Shown piece by piece: positions 35,859 through 45,395 of a stretch of DNA of 64,000 bases. The DNA is taken from NCBI RefSeq assembly GCF_004368405.1, contig NZ_SBJH01000062.1, forward strand, positions 62,001-126,000, written 5' to 3'. Every line of letters begins with the position of its first letter. Within the stretch, counting starts at the first letter, position 1. The notes under the pieces were generated by a model. The model was not told the DNA's origin. It did no database searches and saw only the letters and a program-made list of their open reading frames with translations. The DNA is from Olivibacter sp. XZL3 (GTDB taxonomy: Bacteria; Bacteroidota; Bacteroidia; Sphingobacteriales; Sphingobacteriaceae). A program made the translations under genes and the position numbers.

Positions 35859-36550
35859 TAAAGGCCATAGCAATAGACGATGAACCCATAGCCTTGGATG
35901 TAGTGCAAAGCCATGCAGTGAAGGTGCCCTTTTTGGAGTTAACGGATACATTTACGAATGCCCTGCTGGCAATGGATTACCTTCGTAAACATTCGGTGGA
36001 TCTGCTCTTTCTGGATATTAAAATGCCGGATATTTCAGGAATCGAATTTATTCATAGTTTGTCGAATAAACCGATAGTTATATTCACTACAGCGTATGCG
36101 GAACACGCCTTGGAGAGTTTTGAACTCGATGTGCTTGATTATCTATTAAAACCGTTTTCTTTTCCCCGCTTTTTGAAGGCCTGTAATAAAGCGCAAGAGA
36201 TATTGGCATTGCGACAACAGATAGCTGACGCCAAGAGTTATGTGTTTATTAAAACGGGTTATGAGCAAATACGGATTTTATTGGATGAGCTTTGTTTTGT
36301 GGAAGCTTCGGGTAATTACTTGAATTTTGTGTTACTTGATGGACGTAGCTATTTGAGTAGAATGACTATTTCAGAAGGAGAAATGCTGTTGCCAAAAGAT
36401 AAATTCGTTAGAGTACACCGTTCGTTTTTGGTGGCGATAAATAAGGTGTCGCGAATTGAACGGCATCAGCTGCATATAGAAGAACACGTGCTGCCAATTG
36501 GGGAGAAATATGTAGACCCTTCGGTTTTCCTTCTTCGGAAGGGATATTAA
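35855..36550 (+). CDS. LytTR family response regulator
   Basis: The 231 aa regulator has a receiver domain (1-118) with acidic pocket IDDEP, phospho-acceptor Asp54 in LLFLDIKMPD, Thr in IVIFTTAYAEHA and Lys in YLLKPF. A LytTR DNA-binding domain follows (about 132-228, FIKTGYEQIRILLDELCFVEASGNYLNF and FVRVHRSFLVAINKV). Its ATG overlaps the TGA of the thioredoxin-like gene by 4 nt. The paired TTCGTCCCA sites before the operon are the likely binding site. Confidence 0.93.
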   Translation: MIKAIAIDDEPIALDVVQSHAVKVPFLELTDTFTNALLAMDYLRKHSVDLLFLDIKMPDISGIEFIHSLSNKPIVIFTTAYAEHALESFELDVLDYLLKPFSFPRFLKACNKAQEILALRQQIADAKSYVFIKTGYEQIRILLDELCFVEASGNYLNFVLLDGRSYLSRMTISEGEMLLPKDKFVRVHRSFLVAINKVSRIERHQLHIEEHVLPIGEKYVDPSVFLLRKGY

Positions 36551-36580
36551 AAATTTGTTCCTATATCAACGAATGCTAGC

Positions 36581-36620
36581 GCCCGGAAACATAGCCGTTT
36601 TCATCGGCCAATATCCGGGC
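36581..36620. other. Two-step hairpin after the LytTR regulator
   Basis: GCCCGGA (36581-36587) pairs with TCCGGGC (36614-36620), and GCCG (36594-36597) pairs with CGGC (36605-36608) inside it. No T tract follows, so it may be a factor-dependent end or an RNA-stabilising structure. Confidence 0.4.
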
Positions 36621-36687
36621 AACGCTGCACCTAGAGATGGATATATGATTAAGCAAGCTTTCGTATTGGAGTAAAGATGACAGGTAC

Positions 36688-36718
36688 TTTGTTAACAGGA
36701 AGTAATTTTGTATTTTTG
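36688..36718 (+). promoter_or_regulatory. Consensus Bacteroidota promoter, near-leaderless
   Basis: TTTG (36688-36691), a 19-bp spacer and TATTTTTG (36711-36718) form a full -33/-7 promoter. The ATG of the small ORF at 36726 begins only 7 nt after the -7 box, so the mRNA would have almost no leader. Confidence 0.65.
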
Positions 36719-36725
36719 CTACAGT

Positions 36726-36875
36726 ATGAAAAAGCAAGATGTAAAAAAGGAAATGGTGGTAAAGTCAATAGCTAAAATGATAGCTGACAAAGAGCTTGTA
36801 CGTTCGTACATCAAGGGAAAAACCTCCCTGCAAACAATAACAAAAAAGGGAATAAAGCTTGCTAAACCATTATAA
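36726..36875 (+). CDS. Small basic protein upstream of DUF6169 gene
   Basis: A 49-residue ORF (MKKQDVKKEMVVKSIAKM to KGIKLAKPL) is Lys rich and probably helical. It has no recognised domain. It sits directly under a consensus promoter and its last 17 nt overlap the start of the next ORF. The compact overlapping arrangement with a DUF6169-like partner resembles small two-gene modules such as toxin-antitoxin pairs, but nothing in the sequence shows toxicity or DNA binding. Confidence 0.55.
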   Translation: MKKQDVKKEMVVKSIAKMIADKELVRSYIKGKTSLQTITKKGIKLAKPL

Positions 36876-37359
36876 CTACGTTTTCGACAACCTAACCAAC
36901 ACCTACAATTTCGTAACAAAAAACAACATTCTGTATCGGGTTGCCTTCGTTGTAGATTACACGTTTTCGATCATTTCAGGAGAAGATATCCAAAATATAT
37001 TTCAATTGGTTATCGAAAAAGCAAGTGACGACCTTGAACCTTTTGACGCTAAAGTCTCAAAAACAATAGAAGATATCATTAAACGTTTTTTTCAAAACAC
37101 CGAAAATTCATTAGTTTACATATGTTCTGATGAGGATAACAAGGCTGGAATACGGCACAAAATTTTCGACAGATGGTATAAGAATTCTGAATACCGTAAA
37201 ACCATTATAAAGATTAACAATATCTTACCCGTTAAGGTCACGGGAATAGGCGTTCAACGGATTTATACTTCCTTTATGTTTCATACCAGAAACAAGAACG
37301 TCGAAAAGTTAATCAAAACCTACCAACAGATCGAAAAAGCACTGAATGAAAGCAAGTAA
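36859..37359 (+). CDS. DUF6169 family protein
   Basis: The 166 aa protein starts at a TTG (36859) inside the preceding small ORF; no in-frame ATG exists near the start, and translational coupling would explain the weak codon. It begins MLNHYNYVFDNLTNTYNFVTKN, the pattern I associate with DUF6169 proteins of Bacteroidota (start NxYxYxFD, then a strand-rich domain RVAFVVDYTFS). No catalytic motif was recognised. Family function is unknown. The A+T-rich composition and isolated position between a two-component operon and a metallopeptidase gene suggest accessory DNA. Confidence 0.6.
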   Translation: MLNHYNYVFDNLTNTYNFVTKNNILYRVAFVVDYTFSIISGEDIQNIFQLVIEKASDDLEPFDAKVSKTIEDIIKRFFQNTENSLVYICSDEDNKAGIRHKIFDRWYKNSEYRKTIIKINNILPVKVTGIGVQRIYTSFMFHTRNKNVEKLIKTYQQIEKALNESK

Positions 37360-37463
37360 AGTGCTAAAACGAAGGTAAAAATCAAGAAAAATCAGTCAAA
37401 ATAATAGAAGTAATTCCGTTATAGAAGCATGTATATTTATATACGAACAAATATTTCCTGAAC

Positions 37464-38810
37464 ATGAAATTTTTCTATTTAAGTCCTTTTGTCGGACTTT
37501 TGTTCTTCTGTGGTAAAATCGATCCTCCTAAAAAGAAAGAACTGCATATTCCTGCTAAAATTTGGCGCGTACCCGACCACAACAACTACCACAGCGATAC
37601 CAGTGAGTACAGCTATCATCGGATGGTAGAATCCGAAAACATCGCCGTTTTCTGGGCTAAAGAATTTGGAAAGGATCCAATGACCAATCCTGACACGAAT
37701 AAGCGTTTTGATATACAAGAAGCCATAAAAGAATGTGAGCGGTTTTATAGCTATTACGTCAATGAGCTGAAATTTGTAGAAAAAGGAAATTCACTGACAG
37801 ATCGCTACAAGATGCTATTTTTTGTGATCGGCGGGAAGGAAGGAACCGCCTTTGGCGGTGGAACGGATAATAAAATCGGCACTTTGTGGACGCCTGCTGT
37901 ACGGATGAACAAAGCGCCCTATGGCGCGCTGGCCCATGAGTTGGGTCATTCTTTCCAATACATGGTGCATGCCGACGGTGCCTGGGGCTTTACTTCGGCA
38001 CCTAAAGGGAGCAGGGGACAAGCGATTTTCGAAATGACTTCCCAATTTATGCTGTGGCAGGTTTATCCCGAATGGATGACTTTTGAGAACTACCACCTGA
38101 AAGACTTCCTAAAAAACACGCATTACGCTTTTCTTCATGAGATGAATCAATACCACTCTCCCTATGTACTGGAGTATTGGGCCAGCCTACATGGTAAAGA
38201 CTTTATTGGCAAACTGTGGAGAAAAGCGAAAGAAGGAGAAGATCCGGTAAGGACTTATAAACGCCTCACTTCCATTGATCAAAAACAGTTTAACGACGAA
38301 ATCTTCGACGCCGCGCGCCGATTTATCACTTGGGACATCAAGCGCATTGAAAAGGTAGCCAAACCCTATGCAAACCAACACCACACTAAGCTAAATGCAA
38401 AGGGCGACGGATGGCAGCAGATTGCGCCGGAAAACTGCCCTCAAAACTATGGATACAATGGTATAGAATTGGAGGTTCCTGCCTCGGGCAGCAAAATCAA
38501 TTTACAGTTCAGAGGAACTCCTACAGCCAAAGGCTTCCGAAGCATAAATCCCGACAAAGCCGGATGGCGTTACGGATTCCTGGCCGTTCTTAAAAATGGA
38601 AAGCGGAAATATGGAACCGTCTATTCGGCCGCCGAAGGCAATGCCTCCTTTGTCGTTCCAAAAAACACCGTGCATCTATGGTTAGTCGTAAGTGGCGCTC
38701 CCACAGAACACTGGGAGCATGTAACCGATGGCAAAGAAGAAAACGATGAACAATGGCCTTATCAGATTAAACTTAGTGGTACAAGGTTAAAGGCCTCGGT
38801 ATTAGATTAG
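37464..38810 (+). CDS. DUF6055 family metallopeptidase
   Basis: The 448 aa protein has an N-terminal hydrophobic signal (with a possible lipid Cys at FFCGK). A DUF6055-type domain contains a zincin motif, ALAHELGHSFQYMVH, with a further conserved Glu in IFEMTSQFMLWQ. The C-terminal roughly 120 residues form a beta-rich module (LEVPASGSKINLQFRG, KNTVHLWLVVSGAP). Metallopeptidases of this architecture are secreted by Bacteroidota. It stands alone on the plus strand, with 104 nt before it and a POT transporter converging on it. The substrate is unknown. Confidence 0.75.
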   Translation: MKFFYLSPFVGLLFFCGKIDPPKKKELHIPAKIWRVPDHNNYHSDTSEYSYHRMVESENIAVFWAKEFGKDPMTNPDTNKRFDIQEAIKECERFYSYYVNELKFVEKGNSLTDRYKMLFFVIGGKEGTAFGGGTDNKIGTLWTPAVRMNKAPYGALAHELGHSFQYMVHADGAWGFTSAPKGSRGQAIFEMTSQFMLWQVYPEWMTFENYHLKDFLKNTHYAFLHEMNQYHSPYVLEYWASLHGKDFIGKLWRKAKEGEDPVRTYKRLTSIDQKQFNDEIFDAARRFITWDIKRIEKVAKPYANQHHTKLNAKGDGWQQIAPENCPQNYGYNGIELEVPASGSKINLQFRGTPTAKGFRSINPDKAGWRYGFLAVLKNGKRKYGTVYSAAEGNASFVVPKNTVHLWLVVSGAPTEHWEHVTDGKEENDEQWPYQIKLSGTRLKASVLD

Positions 38811-38843
38811 GAAGGTTTTAATGAAGTGACATCGGTAAGCAGT

Positions 38844-40334
38844 TTAGCTTATCTTATCCCCTTTTTTCATCATCCGTTTCATCACCGGATTAATCGACAT
38901 TAAAACAACTCCGATTCCTACCGCATAAATAGCCAATTGTTTGTAACCTGCTGTATAAGCCATCAATTTATCACCTAATGATGCGTTTTGATCGGCAATT
39001 GACATGTCTGCGCCCAGTAAACCGGCTACGTACTGCCCGTAGGCGCTGCCTAAAAACCAAAGTCCCATCATCATACCCGTCAACTTGTGCGGCGATAGCC
39101 GGGTAATCACTGACATCCCGATCGGACCGATACACAGTTCACTTAAGGTGATGAAAAACCATCCCAAGGTAAAGATGTTTAAGGAAGTTTTACCTTGTTC
39201 ATCTGCATAAAAGCGGGTAAAGAAAAACAGATAAAAGCCTATAGCAAGCAACAGAAAGCCGATACCGAACTTGGTCAAGGTGCTCGGCTCAATTTTCTTC
39301 TTGGCCATCCAGATCCACAACATTCCCAACGGAGAACTACAGAGCACAATAAACAAAGCCCCCGACGAATTATTAACCATATTGGGATCAACGCTAAAGA
39401 ACAACAAGTCGTGTTTGAGATTATTGGCAGCAAAAAGACTTAAGGAGCCTCCCATTTGCTCAAAGAAGGAAATAAAAAAGATATAAGCAACAATGAAAAT
39501 CAAAGCCGCCAATAAGGGATAACGATACTGCTTATCCGACAGCCTAAACCATTCGTAAAAGAAATAGATCAAGGCAAGTGGACCCACGGTATACATAAAG
39601 AAGTCCGTATACTGCGTATTCTGGATCATAACCAAAATAAAAGGTATCGCTACGAGTGCAAAAACGTAAACCAAGAACTCGTTACGCTTTCGTTTACCCT
39701 TCGGCAGATCCGTTTGTGGCGATAGTCCAATAGGGCCTAACTGCTTTTTGGAGAAATAAAAAGTGATGAGTCCGATTACCATAACCCCGCCGGCAGCTGC
39801 AAAAGCTGCGCTCCAACTAACATACTTGCCTAAATAAACACAAAGGATGCCACCTAAAAAGGAGCCTATGTTAATTCCCGCATAAAATAAGCTGAATCCT
39901 GCATCCCTTCGCGTATCGATAGGCTTGTAAAGCTGTCCCACCATTGAAGAGATATTCGGCTTAAAAAAGCCGGTGCCTATAATGGATAAGGAAATCCCCA
40001 CGTAGAAGAAATCGTTCGGTGAAATGGCTATGAGCGCATTACCTGCAATCATCACCACCGCGCCAAACACCAATGATTTATTAAAACCCAAGACTTTGTC
40101 GGCCACAATACCGCCCAAAAAGGTAAACGCATAAACGAAGGCTTGTATAGCTCCGTATTTAAGATTGGCCTCCCGATCATTCAAAGCCAGCTGATCGACC
40201 ATAAACAAAGCCAATATTCCCCGCATACCATAGAAGCAAAAGCGTTCCCACATCTCTACGGTAAAGAGATACCACAATTGTTTTGGATACTTTCCTTCGA
40301 AATTTCGGATTTCGTCTAAGCTTATTTGGGGCAT
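38844..40334 (-). CDS. POT/PTR family proton-coupled peptide transporter
   Basis: The 496 aa protein has about 12-14 membrane segments. The proton-coupling motif EMWERFCFYGMR (ExxER) is near residue 28 and the PTR2 signature FSLFYAGINIGSFLGG near 146. It should import di- and tripeptides across the inner membrane with protons. Preceding and following genes encode SusCD importers and secreted peptidases, which would feed it. It is a single gene on the minus strand, facing a DUF6055 metallopeptidase. Confidence 0.93.
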   Translation of the reverse strand: MPQISLDEIRNFEGKYPKQLWYLFTVEMWERFCFYGMRGILALFMVDQLALNDREANLKYGAIQAFVYAFTFLGGIVADKVLGFNKSLVFGAVVMIAGNALIAISPNDFFYVGISLSIIGTGFFKPNISSMVGQLYKPIDTRRDAGFSLFYAGINIGSFLGGILCVYLGKYVSWSAAFAAAGGVMVIGLITFYFSKKQLGPIGLSPQTDLPKGKRKRNEFLVYVFALVAIPFILVMIQNTQYTDFFMYTVGPLALIYFFYEWFRLSDKQYRYPLLAALIFIVAYIFFISFFEQMGGSLSLFAANNLKHDLLFFSVDPNMVNNSSGALFIVLCSSPLGMLWIWMAKKKIEPSTLTKFGIGFLLLAIGFYLFFFTRFYADEQGKTSLNIFTLGWFFITLSELCIGPIGMSVITRLSPHKLTGMMMGLWFLGSAYGQYVAGLLGADMSIADQNASLGDKLMAYTAGYKQLAIYAVGIGVVLMSINPVMKRMMKKGDKIS

Positions 40335-40430
40335 AATGAAATGTAGTTGATTAAAAACTGAAAGCGAAGGTAATAAATATCCTTATCTAAGCAAGCGGCC
40401 GGAGACCTTTTATAAAACCAACCGGGCTAC

Positions 40431-40496
40431 CTAAAAAGCCTGCACTGCCAGATTTCTCCGCTCCATTGCATTCCGGTCGAAATGACGGCTTTTTAG
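40431..40496. repeat. Fold-back intergenic repeat with CTAAAAAGCC ends
   Basis: CTAAAAAGCC (40431-40440) and GGCTTTTTAG (40487-40496) flank an interior with GATTTCTCC and GGTCGAAATGAC. The interior resembles the common Bacteroidota intergenic repeat (minus-strand core GTCATTTCGACC...GGAGAAATC). It fills most of the 281-nt gap between SusD and the POT transporter, which has no gene. A similar CTAAAAAGC-ended element lies at 46567-46650. Confidence 0.55.
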
Positions 40497-40615
40497 ATCC
40501 CTGTTAATCTAGTTATTTTCTTTGCAAGCTGAAACTGTCTATATTATTGAAATGCTAAAGCTAAAGAAGGCCTTAACGGCAATCTCTAGCTTAGTATAAC
40601 TCATTTATTTTTTAA

Positions 40616-42052
40616 TTAAGGTTGAAAAATACCATCATAGGGGTTCTGATCCGCTGGCGTTAAACTGGTATTGCTATTAAATTCGTTAGTTGGAATTTGC
40701 AAGATAAACTGCCATGAACGTGCCGGTATCTCGGGCTTCAGTGGATGATCACCCTCTCGGTGCACAGGTCTTTGATTACGGATTAGGTCGAACCATGCGA
40801 AGCCTTCACCATATAGCTCCTTTCTTCTTTCCACCAAAATATCGTCGATTAGGGCTGAGCCGCTAGCAGTTGACCGAGCAGCATGCCGCTGATCTTGCAA
40901 TTGCCACAAAACCTCTTTAGCCTCGTTTTCGCGTCCTTGTCTGCCCAACGCTTCTGCCTCGATTAAAAACATCTCCGAAGCGCGCATCAAGATGATATCT
41001 CCATAGAAGTCTGCAGCATCTCTAAATTTGTCAGAAGTCCAAAAGCCATGATCCTCTCTAAACCAAAACTGATTGCGAACGTCTTCAGCAGAAAACAAAT
41101 CTTTAAAGCGATCGTTTACATACATAAAATCAAAGGTCCAACGATCACCCCTACTTTGATTGGCCCATAGTGTAAACGGCGAGCCGTTACCTAGATTTTG
41201 TTCTGGCGTCTGATGAACGCCCCACATCCATTCATCGAGATCCCAATCGTTAAATCCAGATTGATATTCCTCTTCCGTCATTAAAGGATAAGAGGCCTTC
41301 GCAACGCTTGCCATCGCAGCTGCATTTGTCCAATCTTCCATTGTTAAATACACCTCTGCTAAAATGCCCTGTGCCACCGTTTGGTTAATCTGACTTTTAT
41401 AGGTCCTATTATAAGAAGCCAACAGATCAATAGCCGCCATTAAATCGTCAACAATGCGGTCGTATATAAAGGAAACGCTTTCCCGCGGCTTTCCTTCTAT
41501 CGTTCCGCCCTGATCATAATAAGGCACTCCTGGACGGTCCTTTGCCAGCACATACGTTTGTTGATAAAAACGAATAAGGTAAAAATAAGCCCATCCTCTA
41601 ACGGCTAAGGCCTGCCCTTTAATGGCCGTTTTTTGTGTCTCATTCCCCACAGCACCGTCTATATTATTAATAATAACATTGACGTTGTTGATAATGGTAT
41701 AAAAGTAGCTCCATACTTCACGCGTTAAAGTGGCGTCTGCACGGGTTTCAGCTGTATTATGTGCATAGTAAACCTGCATTTGCCCCATAGAATTGCGGAC
41801 AATTAAGTCGTTAGACGCCGCGTCAAAACCATTATTGAACTGGATGACTGTTCCATATTCAATATCTGTGTTTCTTAAACGCATGTAATTATACACGCCA
41901 TTCATAGCAGTCTGTGCACCGTCAACGGTATTAAACATCAATTCATCGGAGATCGCCGTAGACGGACCTGTCTCAAAAACATCTTTACATCCTGACAACC
42001 ATGTCGTTAAAAAAAGGATAAAAGCGTAAATTAAGCTCTTTCTGTGTTTCAT
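40616..42052 (-). CDS. SusD/RagB-like outer-membrane lipoprotein
   Basis: This roughly 478 aa lipoprotein has lipobox LSGC followed by KDVFETGPS. The ATG at 42052 gives a compact signal peptide (MKHRKSLIYAFILF); an upstream ATG at 42085 would add 11 residues without benefit. SusD TPR-type signatures include KGQALAVRGWAYFYLIRFYQ and the terminal ERRKELYGEGFAWFDLIRNQ. It pairs with the SusC gene just upstream. Its best relative in the window is the SusD at 46673 (shared KGQALAxRxxxYFxLxRxYQ and RRKExxGEGxxWFD), so the two systems arose by duplication. Confidence 0.92.
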   Translation of the reverse strand: MKHRKSLIYAFILFLTTWLSGCKDVFETGPSTAISDELMFNTVDGAQTAMNGVYNYMRLRNTDIEYGTVIQFNNGFDAASNDLIVRNSMGQMQVYYAHNTAETRADATLTREVWSYFYTIINNVNVIINNIDGAVGNETQKTAIKGQALAVRGWAYFYLIRFYQQTYVLAKDRPGVPYYDQGGTIEGKPRESVSFIYDRIVDDLMAAIDLLASYNRTYKSQINQTVAQGILAEVYLTMEDWTNAAAMASVAKASYPLMTEEEYQSGFNDWDLDEWMWGVHQTPEQNLGNGSPFTLWANQSRGDRWTFDFMYVNDRFKDLFSAEDVRNQFWFREDHGFWTSDKFRDAADFYGDIILMRASEMFLIEAEALGRQGRENEAKEVLWQLQDQRHAARSTASGSALIDDILVERRKELYGEGFAWFDLIRNQRPVHREGDHPLKPEIPARSWQFILQIPTNEFNSNTSLTPADQNPYDGIFQP

Positions 42053-42139
42053 TACTGTAATTTTTTTATCGTGTTCAGGAAGCAATTCATCCCATACCCA
42101 CTGTGCTTCCTTATTTTCTTTTACTATTCACAAATTGGA

Positions 42140-45100
42140 CTAAAACGAAGCTTGCAAACCGAATGACCAACTTTTCCTTATCGTACCATTCCCCGTACCA
42201 TCCGGCCCGTTAGCTACTACACCGTTTAGTCTTGTTTCGGGATCGGTTCCTCGTTTAGCCGCGTTGCCCCATGTTAATAAATTGGTACCTTGGGCAAAAA
42301 CTTTCAGCCGGTTTATTCCAATTTTCTCTGTCAACTGATTGGGTAATACATAACCCAAAGAAATATTACGTAGACGTAAAAAACTGTTGTCAAACAAATA
42401 TTGAGAAGAATACACGGTAATATTATTTTGCGTGTATTCAGACAGCCTCGGAATATCGGTATTGGTGTTTTCGGGAGTCCAACGATCAAGAATATCTGTG
42501 CTCATATTAAAGCCCCTTCTCCATCGAACTCCTTCTGCATAATCGCCATCGTACATTTTCCCGCCTATACTATAGTAAAGCATGAAAGAGAACTCCACAC
42601 CTTTATAAGCAAAATTGTTGGTGATGGCGCCGAATAAATCCGGAATAGAGGATCCCAAAAAGCGCTTTTGCTCGTTATTGTTCACCAAGGTATAATCCTC
42701 CGTTTGCACCGGACCGTTATCGGTATACAACCACCAAGTATTGTTACCGTTTTCAGGGTTTACCCCTGCCCACACGGGTCCGAAATATTCATATCGCGAT
42801 TTTCTTTCGACCATCTTAAAACGCCCATCGATAATTTCATTTTGAGGTAAACGCGTGATCTCGTTTTTATAACGTGAGGCATTTACATCTATATTCCAGG
42901 AGAAGGCATGCCCCCGGAAAATATCGGCACCCAATTCCACTTCAATACCCGTATTTTTGATATCACCGACATTCTCAAAGATGCTGCTTAGTCCGACCGA
43001 CGGTGATAAGGGCCGTGCAAAAATTAAGTTCTTTGATTTTCTGTTAAACCAATCAATCGACCCATGAAGCCGGCCGAAGAGGTCGAAATCTACCCCGACA
43101 TCTGTTTGCTCGTTACTTTCCCACACCAAATCCGGCGTCGGCAACCTAGAGAGAATGGCTCCCGGATCGTTATAATCGTTATATCCGGCGGCATACAATC
43201 CTTGATAAGCATAATACCCCACCACATCCTGCACCTGATCATTGCCTACGGTACCATGACTGGCCCTGGCCTTTAAGTTATCGATCCAAGAAGTGTTTTT
43301 TAAGAAATCTTCAGCAGATAAAATCCAAGCGCCCCCTATCGACCAGAAATTGCCCCACCTGTTTTCCGGAGAAAAGCGAGATGAACCATCTGCACGGTAA
43401 CTGGCGGAAAAATAATATTTACTGTTATAGTTATATTCTATACGAGACAGATAACTTAATAAACGATAATTATCTTCTGACGATCCGCCGCCTCTGGGAC
43501 CCGCTGCGGCATCGGTTTCATATAACCCACCCAAAGGAAAGCCTTCTCTTGACGTAGATACATAATTCCACTTTGCTTTGTAGATTTCTTGCCCTGCCAG
43601 CACATTGAAATGATGTGAACCGACACTATAATCGTACGTCAGTAAATTGTTCAGCGTATACGTAAATCTTCTGTTTGCAGTACGACTTGCCCATCCGCCA
43701 TATCCAGCGGAATTGGTAAGGGTTGCTGATTGATAAGAATGGTTATAGTCTAATTGATAATCAGTACTCAAACCCGTCTTCAATTTTAAGCCCGGTATAA
43801 AGGTAATTTCCGTAAAGTTTCGGGTCGATAAATTATCCCTTTGCGCTCCATTAAAATTCCAGTCATACTCATTCTTATAATCTCCCGTAAACCCTGGATT
43901 CCATCCTCTCCATTCGGTTCGGGTATTATTTCCGTAATCGGGCATTAAGTTTCCGTAAGGATCCCGCAAATAGGTATTGTTATCATAATCCCATTCGTAA
44001 ACCGGATAGACTGTAGGCATTACGCGGGTAAAGCGGGCTTCCACAGCAGGATTTTGCCGAAAAGAATGACTATAAGAGACGTTCGAACCGACATTCAACC
44101 ATTTTTTCACCTGAGAATTGATGTTGGCCCGACCCGAGAAACGCTCGAAGCCTTGCACTCTGAAATAGCCTTTGTCATTGAGATAGGAACCGGAAATAAA
44201 GTATTGGGTACGATTGTCCTGCCCCGCAGCGCCGCTGAAATCGACATTATGTTCCTGCCTCAAACGCGGACTGAATAATTCGTTTAGCCAATCACCGTAA
44301 AATAATTGTTGAGCGTCCGGCTTTAATTTACCGTCCAATCCAATGGGAGTAGAGGTGTTAAACACATTTCTGTCGGCATTTTGAAAATACTGGAGTACCA
44401 CATTATCTGTTGCATACTGCGCAGCTTCCGCATCAGAAACACCACGATCAGTCTGTCCGTTCTTCAAAGCCTCCCAAGCTAATTCAAAAACCTGTTGCGG
44501 ATTAAGTTTGTCCGGATAAGGTACTGCGATATCAGAAAAGCCAAAGTTGCTTTTAGCATTGATAACGGGACTTGCAGCCGTTCCTTTTTTAGTGGTAATC
44601 ACAATCACACCGTTCGCTGCCCGCGAACCGTATAAGGTTGTTGCTGCAGCGTCCTTTAACACCGTCAGGCTTTCGATATCACTCGGATTGATAGAGCTTA
44701 GATCACCATTATAAGGCATACCGTCCAGGATATACAAGGGATCTGTACCTGCGCCGACCGAACTGATCCCTCTAACGGTAATGCTCCCATTGCTGCCCGG
44801 CGAACCGTCCGTATTCAGTACCTGTACACCTGGACTCGCGCCCTGTAAAGCTTGGGTCAAATTAGTTGGCTGCGTAGCCAAAAGCTTGTCACTGCTCACC
44901 ACCGTGGCCGACCCGGTAAAACTTTTTTTATCAGAACTACCATAAGCACCATTGATGACTACTTCTTCCAAGGACATATCATCGCTCTCTAAATGGATCT
45001 CCAAGAAATCCTTATTAGCAATGGGAACTTCCTGTTTGATGTAACCGACGCCGGAAACGACTAAGGTAGCCGTTCCTGAAACATTCAAGGTAAATGTCCC

Positions 45101-45265
45101 TTCCGCAGAAGTAGTTGTTCCTGTTCGGGTACCTTTAACGAGAATTGAAACCCCAGGAATAGGCTCATTCTCATTGTTCACAACTTTCCCTCGCAGGCTT
45201 TCCTGCGAGAAAGCCGCCTTATATAAAAAACATATAATAACGGCAATAGTAAAATTTAACTTCAT
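42140..45265 (-). CDS. SusC/RagA TonB-linked outer-membrane transporter
   Basis: This 1041 aa protein has a signal peptide (ending AAFSQ), a CarboxypepD-like domain (NEPIPGVSILVKGTRTGTTT), a TonB box (SLEEVVINGAYG), a plug (ALQGASPGVQVLNTDGSPG, LYILDGMPYNG) and a C-terminal barrel ending ASF. It forms the import channel for the SusD encoded 87 nt downstream. The gene is flanked upstream by the secreted HEXXH protein gene. Sequence organisation is the same as the SusC at 48157, its tandem neighbour. Confidence 0.94.
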   Translation of the reverse strand: MKLNFTIAVIICFLYKAAFSQESLRGKVVNNENEPIPGVSILVKGTRTGTTTSAEGTFTLNVSGTATLVVSGVGYIKQEVPIANKDFLEIHLESDDMSLEEVVINGAYGSSDKKSFTGSATVVSSDKLLATQPTNLTQALQGASPGVQVLNTDGSPGSNGSITVRGISSVGAGTDPLYILDGMPYNGDLSSINPSDIESLTVLKDAAATTLYGSRAANGVIVITTKKGTAASPVINAKSNFGFSDIAVPYPDKLNPQQVFELAWEALKNGQTDRGVSDAEAAQYATDNVVLQYFQNADRNVFNTSTPIGLDGKLKPDAQQLFYGDWLNELFSPRLRQEHNVDFSGAAGQDNRTQYFISGSYLNDKGYFRVQGFERFSGRANINSQVKKWLNVGSNVSYSHSFRQNPAVEARFTRVMPTVYPVYEWDYDNNTYLRDPYGNLMPDYGNNTRTEWRGWNPGFTGDYKNEYDWNFNGAQRDNLSTRNFTEITFIPGLKLKTGLSTDYQLDYNHSYQSATLTNSAGYGGWASRTANRRFTYTLNNLLTYDYSVGSHHFNVLAGQEIYKAKWNYVSTSREGFPLGGLYETDAAAGPRGGGSSEDNYRLLSYLSRIEYNYNSKYYFSASYRADGSSRFSPENRWGNFWSIGGAWILSAEDFLKNTSWIDNLKARASHGTVGNDQVQDVVGYYAYQGLYAAGYNDYNDPGAILSRLPTPDLVWESNEQTDVGVDFDLFGRLHGSIDWFNRKSKNLIFARPLSPSVGLSSIFENVGDIKNTGIEVELGADIFRGHAFSWNIDVNASRYKNEITRLPQNEIIDGRFKMVERKSRYEYFGPVWAGVNPENGNNTWWLYTDNGPVQTEDYTLVNNNEQKRFLGSSIPDLFGAITNNFAYKGVEFSFMLYYSIGGKMYDGDYAEGVRWRRGFNMSTDILDRWTPENTNTDIPRLSEYTQNNITVYSSQYLFDNSFLRLRNISLGYVLPNQLTEKIGINRLKVFAQGTNLLTWGNAAKRGTDPETRLNGVVANGPDGTGNGTIRKSWSFGLQASF

Positions 45266-45387
45266 ATATCTTTGGTTTTGGGTAAATTTTTATACTGAAT
45301 GTATGATTGCTTATATCACTCAGCACTTAATCTTCCTTTCCCAAAGTCTTCATACAGGTTTATAATGGATCTACGTCGACGACAGAC

Positions 45388-45395
45388 CAAAGTTA
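45388..45395 (-). promoter_or_regulatory. Candidate -7 box of the SusC gene
   Basis: Minus strand TAACTTTG fits TAnnTTTG and lies about 122 nt before the SusC ATG, leaving a long leader. The rest of the 285-nt gap (45266-45550) shows no ORF or strong hairpin. Confidence 0.35.
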
